A DNA stretch of 64,000 bases from Brevundimonas subvibrioides ATCC 15264 (GCF_000144605.1 NC_014375.1:2757501-2821500); one strand, 5' to 3'; shown: positions 36,223 through 46,078, counted from the first letter of the stretch. Made by a program: numbers and translations. Notes: a model not told the origin generated them from the sequence alone.

Positions 36223-38049
36223 TCAGCCCCCGGTCGACGGGGGCACGTCGGTCAGGCCCTGTTCCAGCTTCTTCTCGACCTCGGCGCGACGTTCGGCGTC
36301 GGGATCCAGCGTCAGAACGCGGTTCCACTGGAAGCCCGCCTCGCGCCGGCGGCCGACCTGCCAGTAGGCGTCGCCGAGGTGGTCGTTGATCTCGGCGTTG
36401 GCCGGCTCCTTGGCCACGGCCTGTTCCAGGGTATCGACGGCGATGTCGTACTGACCCTGGCGGTACTGGGCCCAGCCGAGGCTGTCCTGGATGTTGCCGT
36501 CCTCGGGATCGGCGGCATGGGCGCGCTGGATCATGGCGGCCCCTTCGGCGACGCGCGTGCCCTTATCGACCCAGAGGTAGCCGAGGTAGTTCAGGAACGA
36601 CGGCTCATTCGGCTCGGCCTGAAGCGCGGCCCAGAGCTCGCCCTCCGCCTCGGGCACGCGATCGAGCGATTCATAGGCGACGCCGCGCATGAACCGGACG
36701 TTGGCGGACTGGTCGGCGGTGTTCAGCAGCGGGCCGTTCAGGACGTCGAGCGCCGGTTCCCAGCGTTCCAGCTTCATCAGCTGGCTGGCGATCAGACCGG
36801 CGATGCGCGGATCGGTCGGGGTCGCCGCCTCGGCCTGACGGTAGGCCGCGAGCGCCTCCTCGGGCTTGTCGGCCTTGTCCAGGGTCAGCCCGAGCGCCAC
36901 GCGGGACGCGGCATAGACCGACGGATCCTCGTCGGACACCTGTTCCAGCGTGGCCTGGGCCGGACCTTCCAGATTGGCCTGGGACAGCGTCGAGCCCAGG
37001 CGATAGAGCGAGGCCGGGTCGCGATCGAGGTTCAGCGACAGGCGCAGATAGACGACGGCGAACTCATTGGCCCCCTCGGCCGAGGCCTGCTGGGCGGCGA
37101 TGGTCAGGGCCTCGGCCGCCCCCTCGCGGAAACTCGGCAGTTCAGGCGCGCGCCCCCCGGCGGCGACGCGGGCGCGGGCGGCGGTCAGGGCGAGATCGCC
37201 AGCCCCGGCGGCCAGCCCGGCGTCATAGACGGCCAGGGCCTCGTCCCGACGGCCCCGCCGCTCCAGGAAGTTGCCGTAGGCGACGCGGAACAGCGGTCCG
37301 GTGCGGGCGTCCTCGGCCAGCGTCTTCAGGGCGGCGTCGGCCTCGTCGTAGCGACGGCGATGCTCCAGCAGGCGCGCACGGTCGTAGCGACCGAGCACGA
37401 CCGTCAGGGGATCGGCGGTCGGATTGGGCTCGGCCAGGGCGGTATCCCAGTCGCCCGCGGCGGCGGCGACCCAGGGCGCGATCAGGGTGCCGGCCCGGGC
37501 GTGAGGGGCACCGATGGGACGGGCCGCCAGCGCCGCATTGGCCGCCCGGGCGTCCCCGGCGACCAGATTCTGGATCACCGATACGAGGGCACCGGCCTCG
37601 GAAATGACGGGCGAGACGCCTTCGTCCGTAGGCGAGATGCGGGCGGCGAGGTTCAGGTCCCCGGCCAGGAGGGCGGAGGTGAAGGCCTGTTCGCGCACGA
37701 TCGGCTGCTCGGGCGTCAGGCTCTCGACCCGGGCCAGCAGGTCGGCCCCTTCGGCGGACTCACCGGCGCTCAGGGCCGACCGGCCCGACAGATAGAGGCC
37801 GTAGGCGCTGCGGCCCTGGCCGTCGCGCGGGGCGGGCGACCAGACGCGGGGGATGGCCTCGATGGTGGGGGCGGACGCGGGCGCCGCGCCGGCTCCGTCC
37901 ACGATCAGGGGCGGTGACAGGGCCTCGGGGTCGACGACGATGTTCGGACGCGGGGGCAACCGCTCGGGCGTCGTCGGTACGTCCTGGGCGGCCGCGGGAT
38001 GCGCCGCGGCAAGGGCGAGGAGAGAGGCCGGGACGAGGAGGATACGCAT
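36223..38049 (-). CDS. Exported TPR-repeat protein
   Basis: A 608-residue periplasmic protein. Signal peptide residues 1-22 (ALAAAHPAAAQ). A Pro-rich segment (25-60) is followed by a long series of TPR-like helices from about 80 to 590; the clearest repeats are at the C-terminus, for example VRFMRGVAYESLDRVPEAEGELWAALQAEP, FLNYLGYLWVDKG and INDHLGDAYWQVGRR (each a separate repeat). TPR arrays act as docking scaffolds. It starts 56 bp after murG and its stop is adjacent to ispE, so it sits between the dcw cluster and ispE in one run. The start at 38049 gives the signal peptide; an in-frame codon at 38085 would not. Confidence 0.75.
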   Translation of the reverse strand: MRILLVPASLLALAAAHPAAAQDVPTTPERLPPRPNIVVDPEALSPPLIVDGAGAAPASAPTIEAIPRVWSPAPRDGQGRSAYGLYLSGRSALSAGESAEGADLLARVESLTPEQPIVREQAFTSALLAGDLNLAARISPTDEGVSPVISEAGALVSVIQNLVAGDARAANAALAARPIGAPHARAGTLIAPWVAAAAGDWDTALAEPNPTADPLTVVLGRYDRARLLEHRRRYDEADAALKTLAEDARTGPLFRVAYGNFLERRGRRDEALAVYDAGLAAGAGDLALTAARARVAAGGRAPELPSFREGAAEALTIAAQQASAEGANEFAVVYLRLSLNLDRDPASLYRLGSTLSQANLEGPAQATLEQVSDEDPSVYAASRVALGLTLDKADKPEEALAAYRQAEAATPTDPRIAGLIASQLMKLERWEPALDVLNGPLLNTADQSANVRFMRGVAYESLDRVPEAEGELWAALQAEPNEPSFLNYLGYLWVDKGTRVAEGAAMIQRAHAADPEDGNIQDSLGWAQYRQGQYDIAVDTLEQAVAKEPANAEINDHLGDAYWQVGRRREAGFQWNRVLTLDPDAERRAEVEKKLEQGLTDVPPSTGG

Positions 38050-38105
38050 GGGGATGAACGTCGCGGCTTTGGGGGCGGTCCGCAAGGGGCAAGAGGCAGC
38101 AGGGG

Positions 38106-39206
38106 TCAGCCGGCCGTCGCCTCTGCGAGGTCGGCGAGCCTTTGGGCCGCGTCGGGGATGGCCACCGAGCGGGCTGCGGCGCTCATGGACGCCAGCCGAC
38201 CCGGGTCGGCGAGAACGCCGGTGACGGCGGCGGTGAGGGCGTCGACCGTCACGTCGTCCTCGAGGATGACCTCGGCGGCGCGGACATCCGTGAGCAGTCT
38301 GGCATTCAGGCGCTGGTGGTCGTCGGTGGCGATCTTCAGCGGGATCAGGATGGACGGCATGGCGGCGACGGCCAGCTCGGCGCAGGTCGAGGCCCCGGCG
38401 CGGCCGATGACCAGATGGGCGCGCGACAGACGGCCGGCCATGTCGCGGAAGAAGGGCGCGACCTCGGCCTCGATCCCGGCCTCGAGGTAGATCTGCCGCG
38501 CGGCTTCCAGCGTCTCCGGGCGCGACTGCTGCTGGACCTTCAGGCGGCGGCGGAGCGCGTCCGGCAGGGCGGCCAGCGCGCGGGGGGTGGTCTCCGACAG
38601 GATGCGGGCCCCCTGCGAGCCACCGGTGACGAGGACGTTGATCGGGCCGTCGCCGGGGCTCGTCCAGGCGCGGTCGTAGAGGGCCCGGATGTCGGCGCGG
38701 ACCGGAGCACCCACGACCCGGGCGCGGGCCTTCACGGACGGGCTGGCGCGTTCCAGCGTCGGGAAGGACGAGGCCACGGCGCGGACATGGGGGGCCAGGA
38801 TGCGGTTGGTGCGGCCCAGGACGGCGTTCTGTTCGTGAATCAGGGTCGGCCGCTTCTGCAGGATGGCGGCCACCAGGGCCGGGGCAGACGGATAGCCGCC
38901 GAAACCCACGACGACGTCGGCCTTCAGACGGGTGAAGGCCGAGCGCGCCTGCTGGACGCCGCGCACGATGGCGATGCCCGCCCTGGCCAGGGCGACGGGG
39001 CCCGATCCGGTCGCGGCGTCGAGCGCCAGCCGTTCCTCGGCCGGGAAGGCCTGGGCATACTGCTCGCCCCGGTGATCGGTCGCGAGGACGACGCGCCAGC
39101 CGCGCTCCGCCATCTCGCGAGCCAGGGCCTCGGCGGGGAACATGTGACCGCCGGTGCCGCCGGCGGCGACGACGCAGATGCGGCTTCGAGAGTTGGGCGC
39201 AACCAT
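38106..39206 (-). CDS. murG: UDP-N-acetylglucosamine-undecaprenyl-pyrophosphoryl-MurNAc-pentapeptide transferase MurG
   Basis: A 366-residue GT-B glycosyltransferase that adds GlcNAc to lipid I to make lipid II on the inner face of the membrane. Motifs: AAGGTGGHMFPA at residue 14 on, GFGGYPSAPALVAA, LIHEQNAVLGRTNR, VTGGSQGA and GRAGASTCAEL with the UDP-GlcNAc site ATDDHQRLNA. It is the last dcw gene in this window; murC, murB, ddl and ftsQAZ do not follow. Confidence 0.96.
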   Translation of the reverse strand: MVAPNSRSRICVVAAGGTGGHMFPAEALAREMAERGWRVVLATDHRGEQYAQAFPAEERLALDAATGSGPVALARAGIAIVRGVQQARSAFTRLKADVVVGFGGYPSAPALVAAILQKRPTLIHEQNAVLGRTNRILAPHVRAVASSFPTLERASPSVKARARVVGAPVRADIRALYDRAWTSPGDGPINVLVTGGSQGARILSETTPRALAALPDALRRRLKVQQQSRPETLEAARQIYLEAGIEAEVAPFFRDMAGRLSRAHLVIGRAGASTCAELAVAAMPSILIPLKIATDDHQRLNARLLTDVRAAEVILEDDVTVDALTAAVTGVLADPGRLASMSAAARSVAIPDAAQRLADLAEATAG

Positions 39207-39259
39207 TTCAGTGCCTTACGTCGATTTTCGCGCGGAGGCGGCGAGAACAAGCGGATACC

Positions 39260-39305
39260 AGCTGGACTCGATCAGACGAGTCCAGCTTGTCCAATGAGTC
39301 CAGCT
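39260..39305. repeat. Three-part repeat between ftsW and murG
   Basis: AGCTGGACTCG (39260-39270) and CGAGTCCAGCT (39277-39287) form an 11-bp perfect hairpin with a 6-base loop; a third, direct copy GAGTCCAGCT lies at 39296-39305. On the minus-strand mRNA one complement can pair with either of two copies, giving two exclusive hairpins. It lies in the 170-bp gap ahead of murG, the only sizeable gap late in the dcw run. No T-run follows. Confidence 0.6.
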
Positions 39306-39376
39306 CGCTCCTTTAGGGATGTGGTCGGCGCGAGCAACACCCTAGGCCTTCGCTACGCCATTTCCGGTCGCAGGGG

Positions 39377-40567
39377 TCACGGCATCAGCATTCGACGCGG
39401 ACGGGTCAGGCTGGCCCCGGGCTCATAGGCCCCGGGACGACGCCGCGTCAGGGCCAGGGCGAAGCCCATGGTCACGCCCATGGCCAGCATCGACGAGCCG
39501 CCATAGCTGATGAAGGGCAACGTCATCCCCTTGGTCGGGATCAGGTTCAGGTTCACCGCCACATTGATCGAGGCCTGCAGGCCGATCAGCATGAAAAGGC
39601 CCGCCGCCGCCGTCTGTTCGAAGGGGTCGTTCAGCTTCATGGCCCGGCGCATCCCGCGGATGACGATGAAGGCATACAGGGCGATCATCGCCAGGCTGAG
39701 GACGAGCCCGAACTCCTCGGCCCCCACGGAATAGATGAAGTCGGTGTGCAGGTCGGGGACGGAGCGTTTCATCACGCCTTCGCCGATGCCCCGCCCGACC
39801 AGACCACCGGCGCGGATGGCCTCCGAGGCGCGATCGATCTGGTGGGTGTCCTCGATGCCGGGGGCGACGAATTTGGCGACGCGCGACTGGACGTGGGGGA
39901 AGAGCAGATAGATGGCGGTCATGCCCGCCGCGAAGGCGCCCATCAGCACCGCGACCCAGCGCAGCGGCACGCCCGCCATGAAGAAGACGGCCATGAAGGT
40001 GGTGGTGATCAGCAGCGTCTGGCCGATGTCGGGCTGGATCAGCAGCAGGGCCACGGTGACCGCGTAGAACCCGAAGGCGATGGACACGCCAGGTACGCCC
40101 TGGCCCTTCTTGCCCTCCGCGAACATCCAGGCGGCGAAGACGATCAGGCTGGGCTTGGCGAACTCCGACGGCTGCAGGCTGAACGGGCCCAGGTTCACCC
40201 AGCGGGCGGCCCCTTTCACCGTGTCGCCGATGAAGGGCAGCATGGCCATGACGACGATCGCCCCTAGAAGGGCCAGCACCGCGATCCGGCGCACGCCCCG
40301 GGGACTGAGCAGCGACAGCGTCAGCATGCCGGCGATCCCGCCGGTCGAGAAGACGATCATCCGCCAGGAATAGTGGAAGGGATCGGTGATGGACTCATCG
40401 GCCAGGATGGCGGCGGGCGAGGACGCGAAGCTGAGTGCCACGCCGAGGCCGATCAGGATCAGGGCCGCGCCCAGCAGCGCCCGGTCGACCGTCCAGAACC
40501 ACTGGGCGATCGGGCTGGGGTCATTCCGTGAAAACGGATGGCTGTAGGGGGCGGTCGCGTCGGTCAT
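39377..40567 (-). CDS. ftsW: Septal peptidoglycan glycosyltransferase FtsW (SEDS)
   Basis: A 396-residue polytopic protein that polymerises lipid II at the division site together with FtsI. SEDS motifs: ARWVNLGPFSLQPSEFAKP, LLLIQPDIGQTLL, and the loop GRGIGEGVMKRSVPDLHTDFIYSVGAEEFG (given in parts: VPDLHTDFIYSV holds the catalytic Asp), then TLPFISYGGSS. It starts 6 bp after murD. Its N-terminal 40 residues are cytoplasmic. Confidence 0.95.
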   Translation of the reverse strand: MTDATAPYSHPFSRNDPSPIAQWFWTVDRALLGAALILIGLGVALSFASSPAAILADESITDPFHYSWRMIVFSTGGIAGMLTLSLLSPRGVRRIAVLALLGAIVVMAMLPFIGDTVKGAARWVNLGPFSLQPSEFAKPSLIVFAAWMFAEGKKGQGVPGVSIAFGFYAVTVALLLIQPDIGQTLLITTTFMAVFFMAGVPLRWVAVLMGAFAAGMTAIYLLFPHVQSRVAKFVAPGIEDTHQIDRASEAIRAGGLVGRGIGEGVMKRSVPDLHTDFIYSVGAEEFGLVLSLAMIALYAFIVIRGMRRAMKLNDPFEQTAAAGLFMLIGLQASINVAVNLNLIPTKGMTLPFISYGGSSMLAMGVTMGFALALTRRRPGAYEPGASLTRPRRMLMP

Positions 40568-40573
40568 GGTTTC

Positions 40574-42052
40574 TCAACCATGAACCGAAGGGGTAGCCCC
40601 GAGGTTAAGAACGGCGGCCCGAAACGCCTCTCCCCTCACCTCGAAATCGGGAAACTGGTCGAAGCTGGCGCAGGCCGGGCTGAGGAGGACGACCGCATCA
40701 CCGCCGGCGGCCCGGGCATCGGCGGCGGCCAGGGCGACGGCGGTGGCCATGTCGCCGGCGACGACGTGGGGGGTATCACCGAGGGTCGCGGCGAAGTCGG
40801 CGGCGGCCTCGCCGATCAGATAGGCCTTCGCCACACGCGGGAAGAGGTCGCGCAGGTCCTCGATCCCGCCGTCCTTGGCCCGTCCCCCGGCGATCCAGAA
40901 GCTGGTCGGATAGGACATCAGGGCCTGACGCGCGGCGTCGGCATTGGTGGCCTTGGAGTCGTTGACGAAGCGGACGGGGCCGAGATGGCCGACCGTCTCC
41001 ATGCGATGGGCCAGACCGGGGAAGGTCATCAGGCCGTCGACGGCCGCCTCGGTCGAGACGCCGAGCGCGCGGGCGGCCGCGTAGGCGAAGGCGGCGTTCT
41101 GGGCGTTGTGGCGGCCGGGGAGCGAGCGTGCCGGGGCGAGGTCGGCAATAGCGACGCCGTCAGCGACGAGCTTGCCGCCGGTCGCGTCCACGATGATGAA
41201 GCGACCGGCGTCAAAGGCGGGCTTCTGGTCCGGAAGCCGGGTCGCCAGTTCTGCCACGGGCACGCCGCCGGCGGGATCGACGAACTGCGGCGGCGTCCGG
41301 GTCGTGATGGTGCTGAGCCGCAGGCCCCGGTCGTTCAGGGCGTTGACGGTCTTCCAGCCCCAGTCGTCGTCGACGCCGATCAGGGCGACCTTTTCGGGCG
41401 ACATGACCTGGAACAGCCGGGCCTTGGCCGCGACATAGCCCTCCATCCCGCCGTGGCGGTCGAGATGGTCGGGGCTGATGTTGGTCAGGATGGCGACGTC
41501 GGGCGCGAAAGAGGTGGTCAGGTCCAGCTGGTAGCTGGAGACCTCAACGACATAGACGGCGTCGGGCGTAGGGGCCGAGAGGGCCAGCACGCCGATGCCG
41601 ATGTTGCCGCCGATGTGGACGGTCAGGCCGGCCTGTTTCAGCACCCAGCCGATCAGGGCGGTGGTGGTCGACTTGCCGTTGGTGCCGGTGATGGCGACGA
41701 CCTTGGGGCGAGCATCGGCGGGGATGGCGGCCAGCGCGCGGGCGAACAGCTCGATGTCGCCGATGACAGGCACGTCGGCGGCGCGAGCCTTGTCGACCGT
41801 CCAGTGGGGCTTCGGATGCGTCAGGGGCGCGCCGGGGGACAGGACCAGGGCGGCGAACCCGGACCAGTCGGCGGTGGTCAGGTCCTCGACCGTGAATCCT
41901 TCCGCCTCGGCCCGCATCCGGCCGGAGACGCCGTCGTCCCACAGGATCGGGACGGCCCCGCCGGCTTTCAGCGCGCGCGCGGCCGTGATGCCCGACCGGC
42001 CCAGGCCGAAGACGGCGACGCGGCGGCCGTCGAAGCCGGGAACGGGGATCAT
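40574..42052 (-). CDS. murD: UDP-N-acetylmuramoylalanine--D-glutamate ligase
   Basis: A 492-residue Mur ligase adding D-Glu to UDP-MurNAc-Ala. N-terminal Rossmann part FGLGRSGITAARAL; ATP loop ITGTNGKSTTTAL; VVEVSSYQLDL; LTNISPDHLDRHG; and the C-terminal FVNDSKATNADAARQAL with Lys and Asp of the family. Length is slightly above the E. coli enzyme (438), in a Gly/Ala-rich C-terminal loop near residue 270. Four bases separate it from mraY. Confidence 0.95.
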   Translation of the reverse strand: MIPVPGFDGRRVAVFGLGRSGITAARALKAGGAVPILWDDGVSGRMRAEAEGFTVEDLTTADWSGFAALVLSPGAPLTHPKPHWTVDKARAADVPVIGDIELFARALAAIPADARPKVVAITGTNGKSTTTALIGWVLKQAGLTVHIGGNIGIGVLALSAPTPDAVYVVEVSSYQLDLTTSFAPDVAILTNISPDHLDRHGGMEGYVAAKARLFQVMSPEKVALIGVDDDWGWKTVNALNDRGLRLSTITTRTPPQFVDPAGGVPVAELATRLPDQKPAFDAGRFIIVDATGGKLVADGVAIADLAPARSLPGRHNAQNAAFAYAAARALGVSTEAAVDGLMTFPGLAHRMETVGHLGPVRFVNDSKATNADAARQALMSYPTSFWIAGGRAKDGGIEDLRDLFPRVAKAYLIGEAAADFAATLGDTPHVVAGDMATAVALAAADARAAGGDAVVLLSPACASFDQFPDFEVRGEAFRAAVLNLGATPSVHG

Positions 42053-42056
42053 CGGT

Positions 42057-43166
42057 CTAGCGCAGTTTCAGCGTCGACAGCCCGACCAGGGCCAGCATGG
42101 CGGCGACGATCCAGAAGCGGATGACCACGGTCGATTCCGGCCAGCCCAGCTTCTCGAAATGGTGGTGGATGGGGGCCATCAGGAAGATGCGCTTCTTGGT
42201 GGCCTTGAAATAGGCGACCTGGATCATGACCGAGGCGGCCTCGACCACGAACAGGCCGCCGACGATGCCCAGCACCAGTTCGTGCTTGGTGGCCACAGCG
42301 ATGGAGCCGAGGGCGCCGCCCAGCGCCAGCGATCCGGTGTCGCCCATGAAGATCTTGGCCGGGGGGGCGTTGTACCAGAGGAAGCCCGTGCCCCCGCCGA
42401 TGATGGCGGCGCAGAAGATGGCCAGTTCACCCGATCCGGGGACGTGGTGGACGCCCAGATAGTCCGAGAAGATGAAGTTGCCGACCAGATAGCTGATGAT
42501 GCCGAACGCCGCCGCCGCCATCATCACCGGCACGATGGCCAGGCCGTCGAGACCGTCGGTCAGGTTCACCGCGTTGGAGAAGCCCACGATCGTGAAGGCG
42601 GCGAAGGCGACGTAGAACCAGCCGATGTTCAGCAGCACGTTCTTGAAAAAGGGGAAGGCGATCGAGGTCTCGAGCCCCGGGGAGGTCGGCGAATAGGTCG
42701 TCCACAGCACCACCAGGATGCCGGCGATGACCGAGACGATGACCTGGGCCACCAGTTTCTGTTTCGAGGTCAGGCCGGCCGAGGTCTGTTTCGTGACCTT
42801 GGCGTAGTCGTCGACGAAGCCGAGGACGGCGAAGGCCAGGGTCACGGCCGAGACGATCCAGATGTAGGGGTTGGTCAGGTCGCCCCACAGGAACACCGCC
42901 ACCGCGATGCCGGCCAGGATCATCAGCCCGCCCATGGTGGGGGTGCCGACCTTGGACAGGTGGCTGACGGGGCCGTCGGCGCGGATCGGCTGGCCCTTGC
43001 CCTGCTTGACCCGCATCCAGGAGATGAAGCGGCTGCCCATCATGACGGCGACGATCATGGCCGTGGCCATGGCCAGCGCCACGCGCACCGTCTGGTACTG
43101 GACCAGGTTCAGCAGCGGATAATCCTTCGCCGCGTCGCCGAAGTAGAGATAGAGCAGGTAGAACAT
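42057..43166 (-). CDS. mraY: Phospho-N-acetylmuramoyl-pentapeptide-transferase
   Basis: A 369-residue ten-helix membrane enzyme making lipid I from UDP-MurNAc-pentapeptide and undecaprenyl phosphate. Motifs: [22 protein letters not shown] with the Mg-binding aspartates, [10 protein letters not shown], and [11 protein letters not shown], ending [13 protein letters not shown]. All catalytic residues are present. Confidence 0.96.
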   Translation of the reverse strand: MFYLLYLYFGDAAKDYPLLNLVQYQTVRVALAMATAMIVAVMMGSRFISWMRVKQGKGQPIRADGPVSHLSKVGTPTMGGLMILAGIAVAVFLWGDLTNPYIWIVSAVTLAFAVLGFVDDYAKVTKQTSAGLTSKQKLVAQVIVSVIAGILVVLWTTYSPTSPGLETSIAFPFFKNVLLNIGWFYVAFAAFTIVGFSNAVNLTDGLDGLAIVPVMMAAAAFGIISYLVGNFIFSDYLGVHHVPGSGELAIFCAAIIGGGTGFLWYNAPPAKIFMGDTGSLALGGALGSIAVATKHELVLGIVGGLFVVEAASVMIQVAYFKATKKRIFLMAPIHHHFEKLGWPESTVVIRFWIVAAMLALVGLSTLKLR

Positions 43167-43209
43167 TCAGCTTCCTTGTTGCCCCTATCGGGTCGCGCGC
43201 GTCGCTCCC

Positions 43210-44634
43210 CTACTTGAGGGGCGGTCCCCCGGTATCATCTCGCTCTAGCCGCAGCAGCGCTGCCGCGACAAGCGACGCTTTCGAGCCGTTCGAGCCCTTC
43301 ACCATGACGATGTCGTCCGGGCCGGCCAGATCGGCGGCCTGATCGGCGAGCGCGGCCGCGGTCCCGGCCCAGACGCCGCGGCGTTCGGGGCTGATCGCGT
43401 CGTAGAGGTGGCGCATCTGCGGGCCCGCCGCATGGACCACGTCGATGGCGGCGGCCTCGATGGCGGTCGCGAGACCGGCGTGGAGCGCCTCGGACTGGTC
43501 GCCCAGTTCCAGCATGTCGGTCAGGACCACCACGCGGCGACCGCGCCGCTCGACCGGCTTCGCGCCCAGGCTGAGGAAGCCCGCCTTCATCGACAGGGGA
43601 TTGGCGTTGTAGCTCTCGTCGATCAGGGTGAAGGCCCCCTTCGGCAGGTGAACCAGGCGCGTCTCGCCCCGGCCCTTGAGCGGCTCGAAATGCGCGAGGG
43701 CCTCCAGCGCCGTCTCGACCGGCACGTCCAGCGCATCCAGCATCAGGATGACCGCGAGGCTGTTCAGACCCCAGTGGAAGCCGGACTGGCGCAGCGGGAA
43801 GACATGCGTCCGGCCATAGACCTCGGCCGTCACGCGGGCCCCCTCGGGATTGGGCGTGAAATCGATCAGGCGGGCGTCGTGGGCCGGCTCCGAGCCGAAG
43901 GTCGCCACGCGCGCGCCAGCGCGGAGCGCGGCCTGATGCAGCAGCTCGACCCACGGATTGTCGCCGTTGATGACGGCCAGACCGCCCGGGCCGAGGCCCT
44001 GGAAGATGGCGGCCTTCTCGGCGGCGACCCCGGCCTCTCCGTCGGCGAAGGCCTCGATGTGGACGGGGCCGACGGTGGTGACGCAGGCGGCGTGGGGCTG
44101 GACCATGCGCGCCAGGGGCCCGATCTCGCCCGGCGCGTTCATGCCGATCTCGAACACGGCCCGCTCGACCGAGGGGTGCATGCGGGCCAGGGTCAGGGGC
44201 ACGCCGATGTGGTTGTTGTAGCTCTTGATCGAGGCGTGGGCGGGGCCCGCGAGGTCGAGCCCGGCCTTGATGGCCTGGGTCACGCTGGTCTTGCCGACGC
44301 TGCCGGTGACGGCGCCGCGCCGGATGTGGGGGGCGCGGTCGCGGGCGGCGGCCCCGAGGGCTTCCAGCGCGTGAAGGGTGTCCGGCACGACGATGCAGGG
44401 ACCGCCGTCGACCGGGCGCTCGACCAGGGCCCCCGCGGCGCCGGCGGCGAAGGCCGAGGCGGCGAAGTCGTGGCCGTCGCGCGCGCCCTTCAAAGCCAGG
44501 AACAGGTCGCCCGGCTCGATCTCGCGGCTGTTGTAGGTCAGGCCGTTCGCGTCGAAGACCCCGCCCTCGATCCGCCCGCCGGTCGCGACGGCTATCTCTT
44601 GTGCCGTCCAGAGAGGCGGTGTCGGTTCAGGCAT
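43210..44634 (-). CDS. murF: UDP-N-acetylmuramoyl-tripeptide--D-alanyl-D-alanine ligase
   Basis: A 474-residue Mur ligase adding D-Ala-D-Ala to the stem peptide. Motifs: SVGKTSVTQAIKAGL (ATP loop; the usual first T-G-T is GAVTGSVGKT), NNHIGVPLTL, INGDNPWVELL, and C-terminal DESYNANPLSMKAG. The start overlaps the murE end by eight bases. Confidence 0.95.
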   Translation of the reverse strand: MPEPTPPLWTAQEIAVATGGRIEGGVFDANGLTYNSREIEPGDLFLALKGARDGHDFAASAFAAGAAGALVERPVDGGPCIVVPDTLHALEALGAAARDRAPHIRRGAVTGSVGKTSVTQAIKAGLDLAGPAHASIKSYNNHIGVPLTLARMHPSVERAVFEIGMNAPGEIGPLARMVQPHAACVTTVGPVHIEAFADGEAGVAAEKAAIFQGLGPGGLAVINGDNPWVELLHQAALRAGARVATFGSEPAHDARLIDFTPNPEGARVTAEVYGRTHVFPLRQSGFHWGLNSLAVILMLDALDVPVETALEALAHFEPLKGRGETRLVHLPKGAFTLIDESYNANPLSMKAGFLSLGAKPVERRGRRVVVLTDMLELGDQSEALHAGLATAIEAAAIDVVHAAGPQMRHLYDAISPERRGVWAGTAAALADQAADLAGPDDIVMVKGSNGSKASLVAAALLRLERDDTGGPPLK

Positions 44635-46078
44635 CTACGCGCAGGGCCTCGGCAAGTTCGGTGGCGTCGTCGAAGGGATGAGTCGTCCCGCCCACGATCT
44701 GACCCTGTTCATGCCCTTTTCCGGCGACGACGACCACATCCCCGTCGCGCATCATGGCGACGGCCTCGCGGATGGCGGCGCGGCGGTCGCCGACCTCCCG
44801 CGCCGAGGGGCAGCCGGCGCGGACCTGGGCGCGGATGACCGCGGGGTCTTCCGACCGGGGGTTGTCGTCGGTGACGATGGCGACGTCGGCCAGCCGCCCG
44901 GCGATCCCACCCATCAGCGGCCGCTTGCCCTTGTCGCGATCCCCACCCGCGCCGAAGACGACGATCAGGCGGCCGGTGGCGTGGGGGCGGAGCGCCTTGA
45001 GCACCGTCTCGAGCCCGTCGGGGGTGTGGGCGTAGTCGACATAGGCCTCGCCCCGACCGCCGGACACGCGCTGCAGGCGGCCGGCGGCCCCGGTGATCTT
45101 CTCGAGGGCGTGCAGGACCCGGGCGGCGTCCTCGCCGGCGGCGATGCACAGGCCCGCGGCGACAAGAGCGTTGGAGGCCTGGAAGGCGCCGGCCAGCGGC
45201 AGGAGGACGTCATGGCGGTCGCCGCGCACGTCGAGGATCAGGCGCTGGCCCTCGGGCACCGCGCGGCGCTCGATCAGGGATAGGTCGCGGCCCCGCTCGC
45301 CCACGCCCATGACGCCCAGGCCCGACATGATCGAGGCGGCGGCGAAGGCGTTGTAGGCGTCGGAATCGGCGTTGAGCACGGCCGTCCGGCCGCGCGGCAG
45401 GAGGCTCTCGAACAGCCGCAGCTTGGCGGCGCGATAGGCCGCCATGTCGCCGTGATAGTCGAGGTGGTCCTGGGTCAGGTTGGTGAAGGCGGCGGCCTTG
45501 AGCGTCACGCCATCCAGCCGGCGCTGGTCGATGCCGTGCGACGAGGCTTCGAGCGCGAGGTGGGTGACGCCCCCCTCGGCCAAGGTCGCCAGCAGGCGGG
45601 CGGCGTCGCCGGCGTCGGGGCTGGTCAGGCCGGGCGGGGTCAGGCTTTCGGTGATCGATCCGGACTGGGCGACGACCCCGAGGGTGCCCATGCTGGCCGC
45701 CTTGATGCCGAGGGCGGCCCAGATCTGGCGGCAGAAGGCGGCGACCGAGGTCTTGCCGTTGGTCCCGGTGACGGCGACGCAGGTCGCGGGCTGTGCGCCG
45801 TAGAAGCCCCGCGCGGCCAGGGCATAGGCGCGGCGGACATCGCCGGACCGGACCAGCAGGGGCGCGGCGCCGTCGGGCGTGTCCTGGGGGGCGAGCACGG
45901 CGGCGGCCCCCTGCGACAGGGCCTGGGGGATGAAGGCGCGGCCGTCGGCGGCGGTGCCCGGCAGGGCCACGAACAGGGAGCCCGAGGTGACCTTGCGGCT
46001 GTCCGCCGTGACGCCGGTGATCACGGGATCCGCGGCGACGTCGCGGCGCAGGAGGTCGGACAGGCGGATCGCGCTCAT
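44627..46078 (-). CDS. murE: UDP-N-acetylmuramoyl-L-alanyl-D-glutamate--2,6-diaminopimelate ligase
   Basis: A 483-residue Mur ligase. ATP loop VAVTGTNGKTSVAAF, carbamylated Lys region LALEASSHGIDQ, YDHTPDGLE-type motif YVDYAHTPDGLETVL, and DDNPRSEDPAVI, the DNPR signature for meso-diaminopimelate as the added amino acid, so the peptidoglycan is of the DAP type. Overlaps ftsI by 4 bp. Confidence 0.96.
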   Translation of the reverse strand: MSAIRLSDLLRRDVAADPVITGVTADSRKVTSGSLFVALPGTAADGRAFIPQALSQGAAAVLAPQDTPDGAAPLLVRSGDVRRAYALAARGFYGAQPATCVAVTGTNGKTSVAAFCRQIWAALGIKAASMGTLGVVAQSGSITESLTPPGLTSPDAGDAARLLATLAEGGVTHLALEASSHGIDQRRLDGVTLKAAAFTNLTQDHLDYHGDMAAYRAAKLRLFESLLPRGRTAVLNADSDAYNAFAAASIMSGLGVMGVGERGRDLSLIERRAVPEGQRLILDVRGDRHDVLLPLAGAFQASNALVAAGLCIAAGEDAARVLHALEKITGAAGRLQRVSGGRGEAYVDYAHTPDGLETVLKALRPHATGRLIVVFGAGGDRDKGKRPLMGGIAGRLADVAIVTDDNPRSEDPAVIRAQVRAGCPSAREVGDRRAAIREAVAMMRDGDVVVVAGKGHEQGQIVGGTTHPFDDATELAEALRVDA

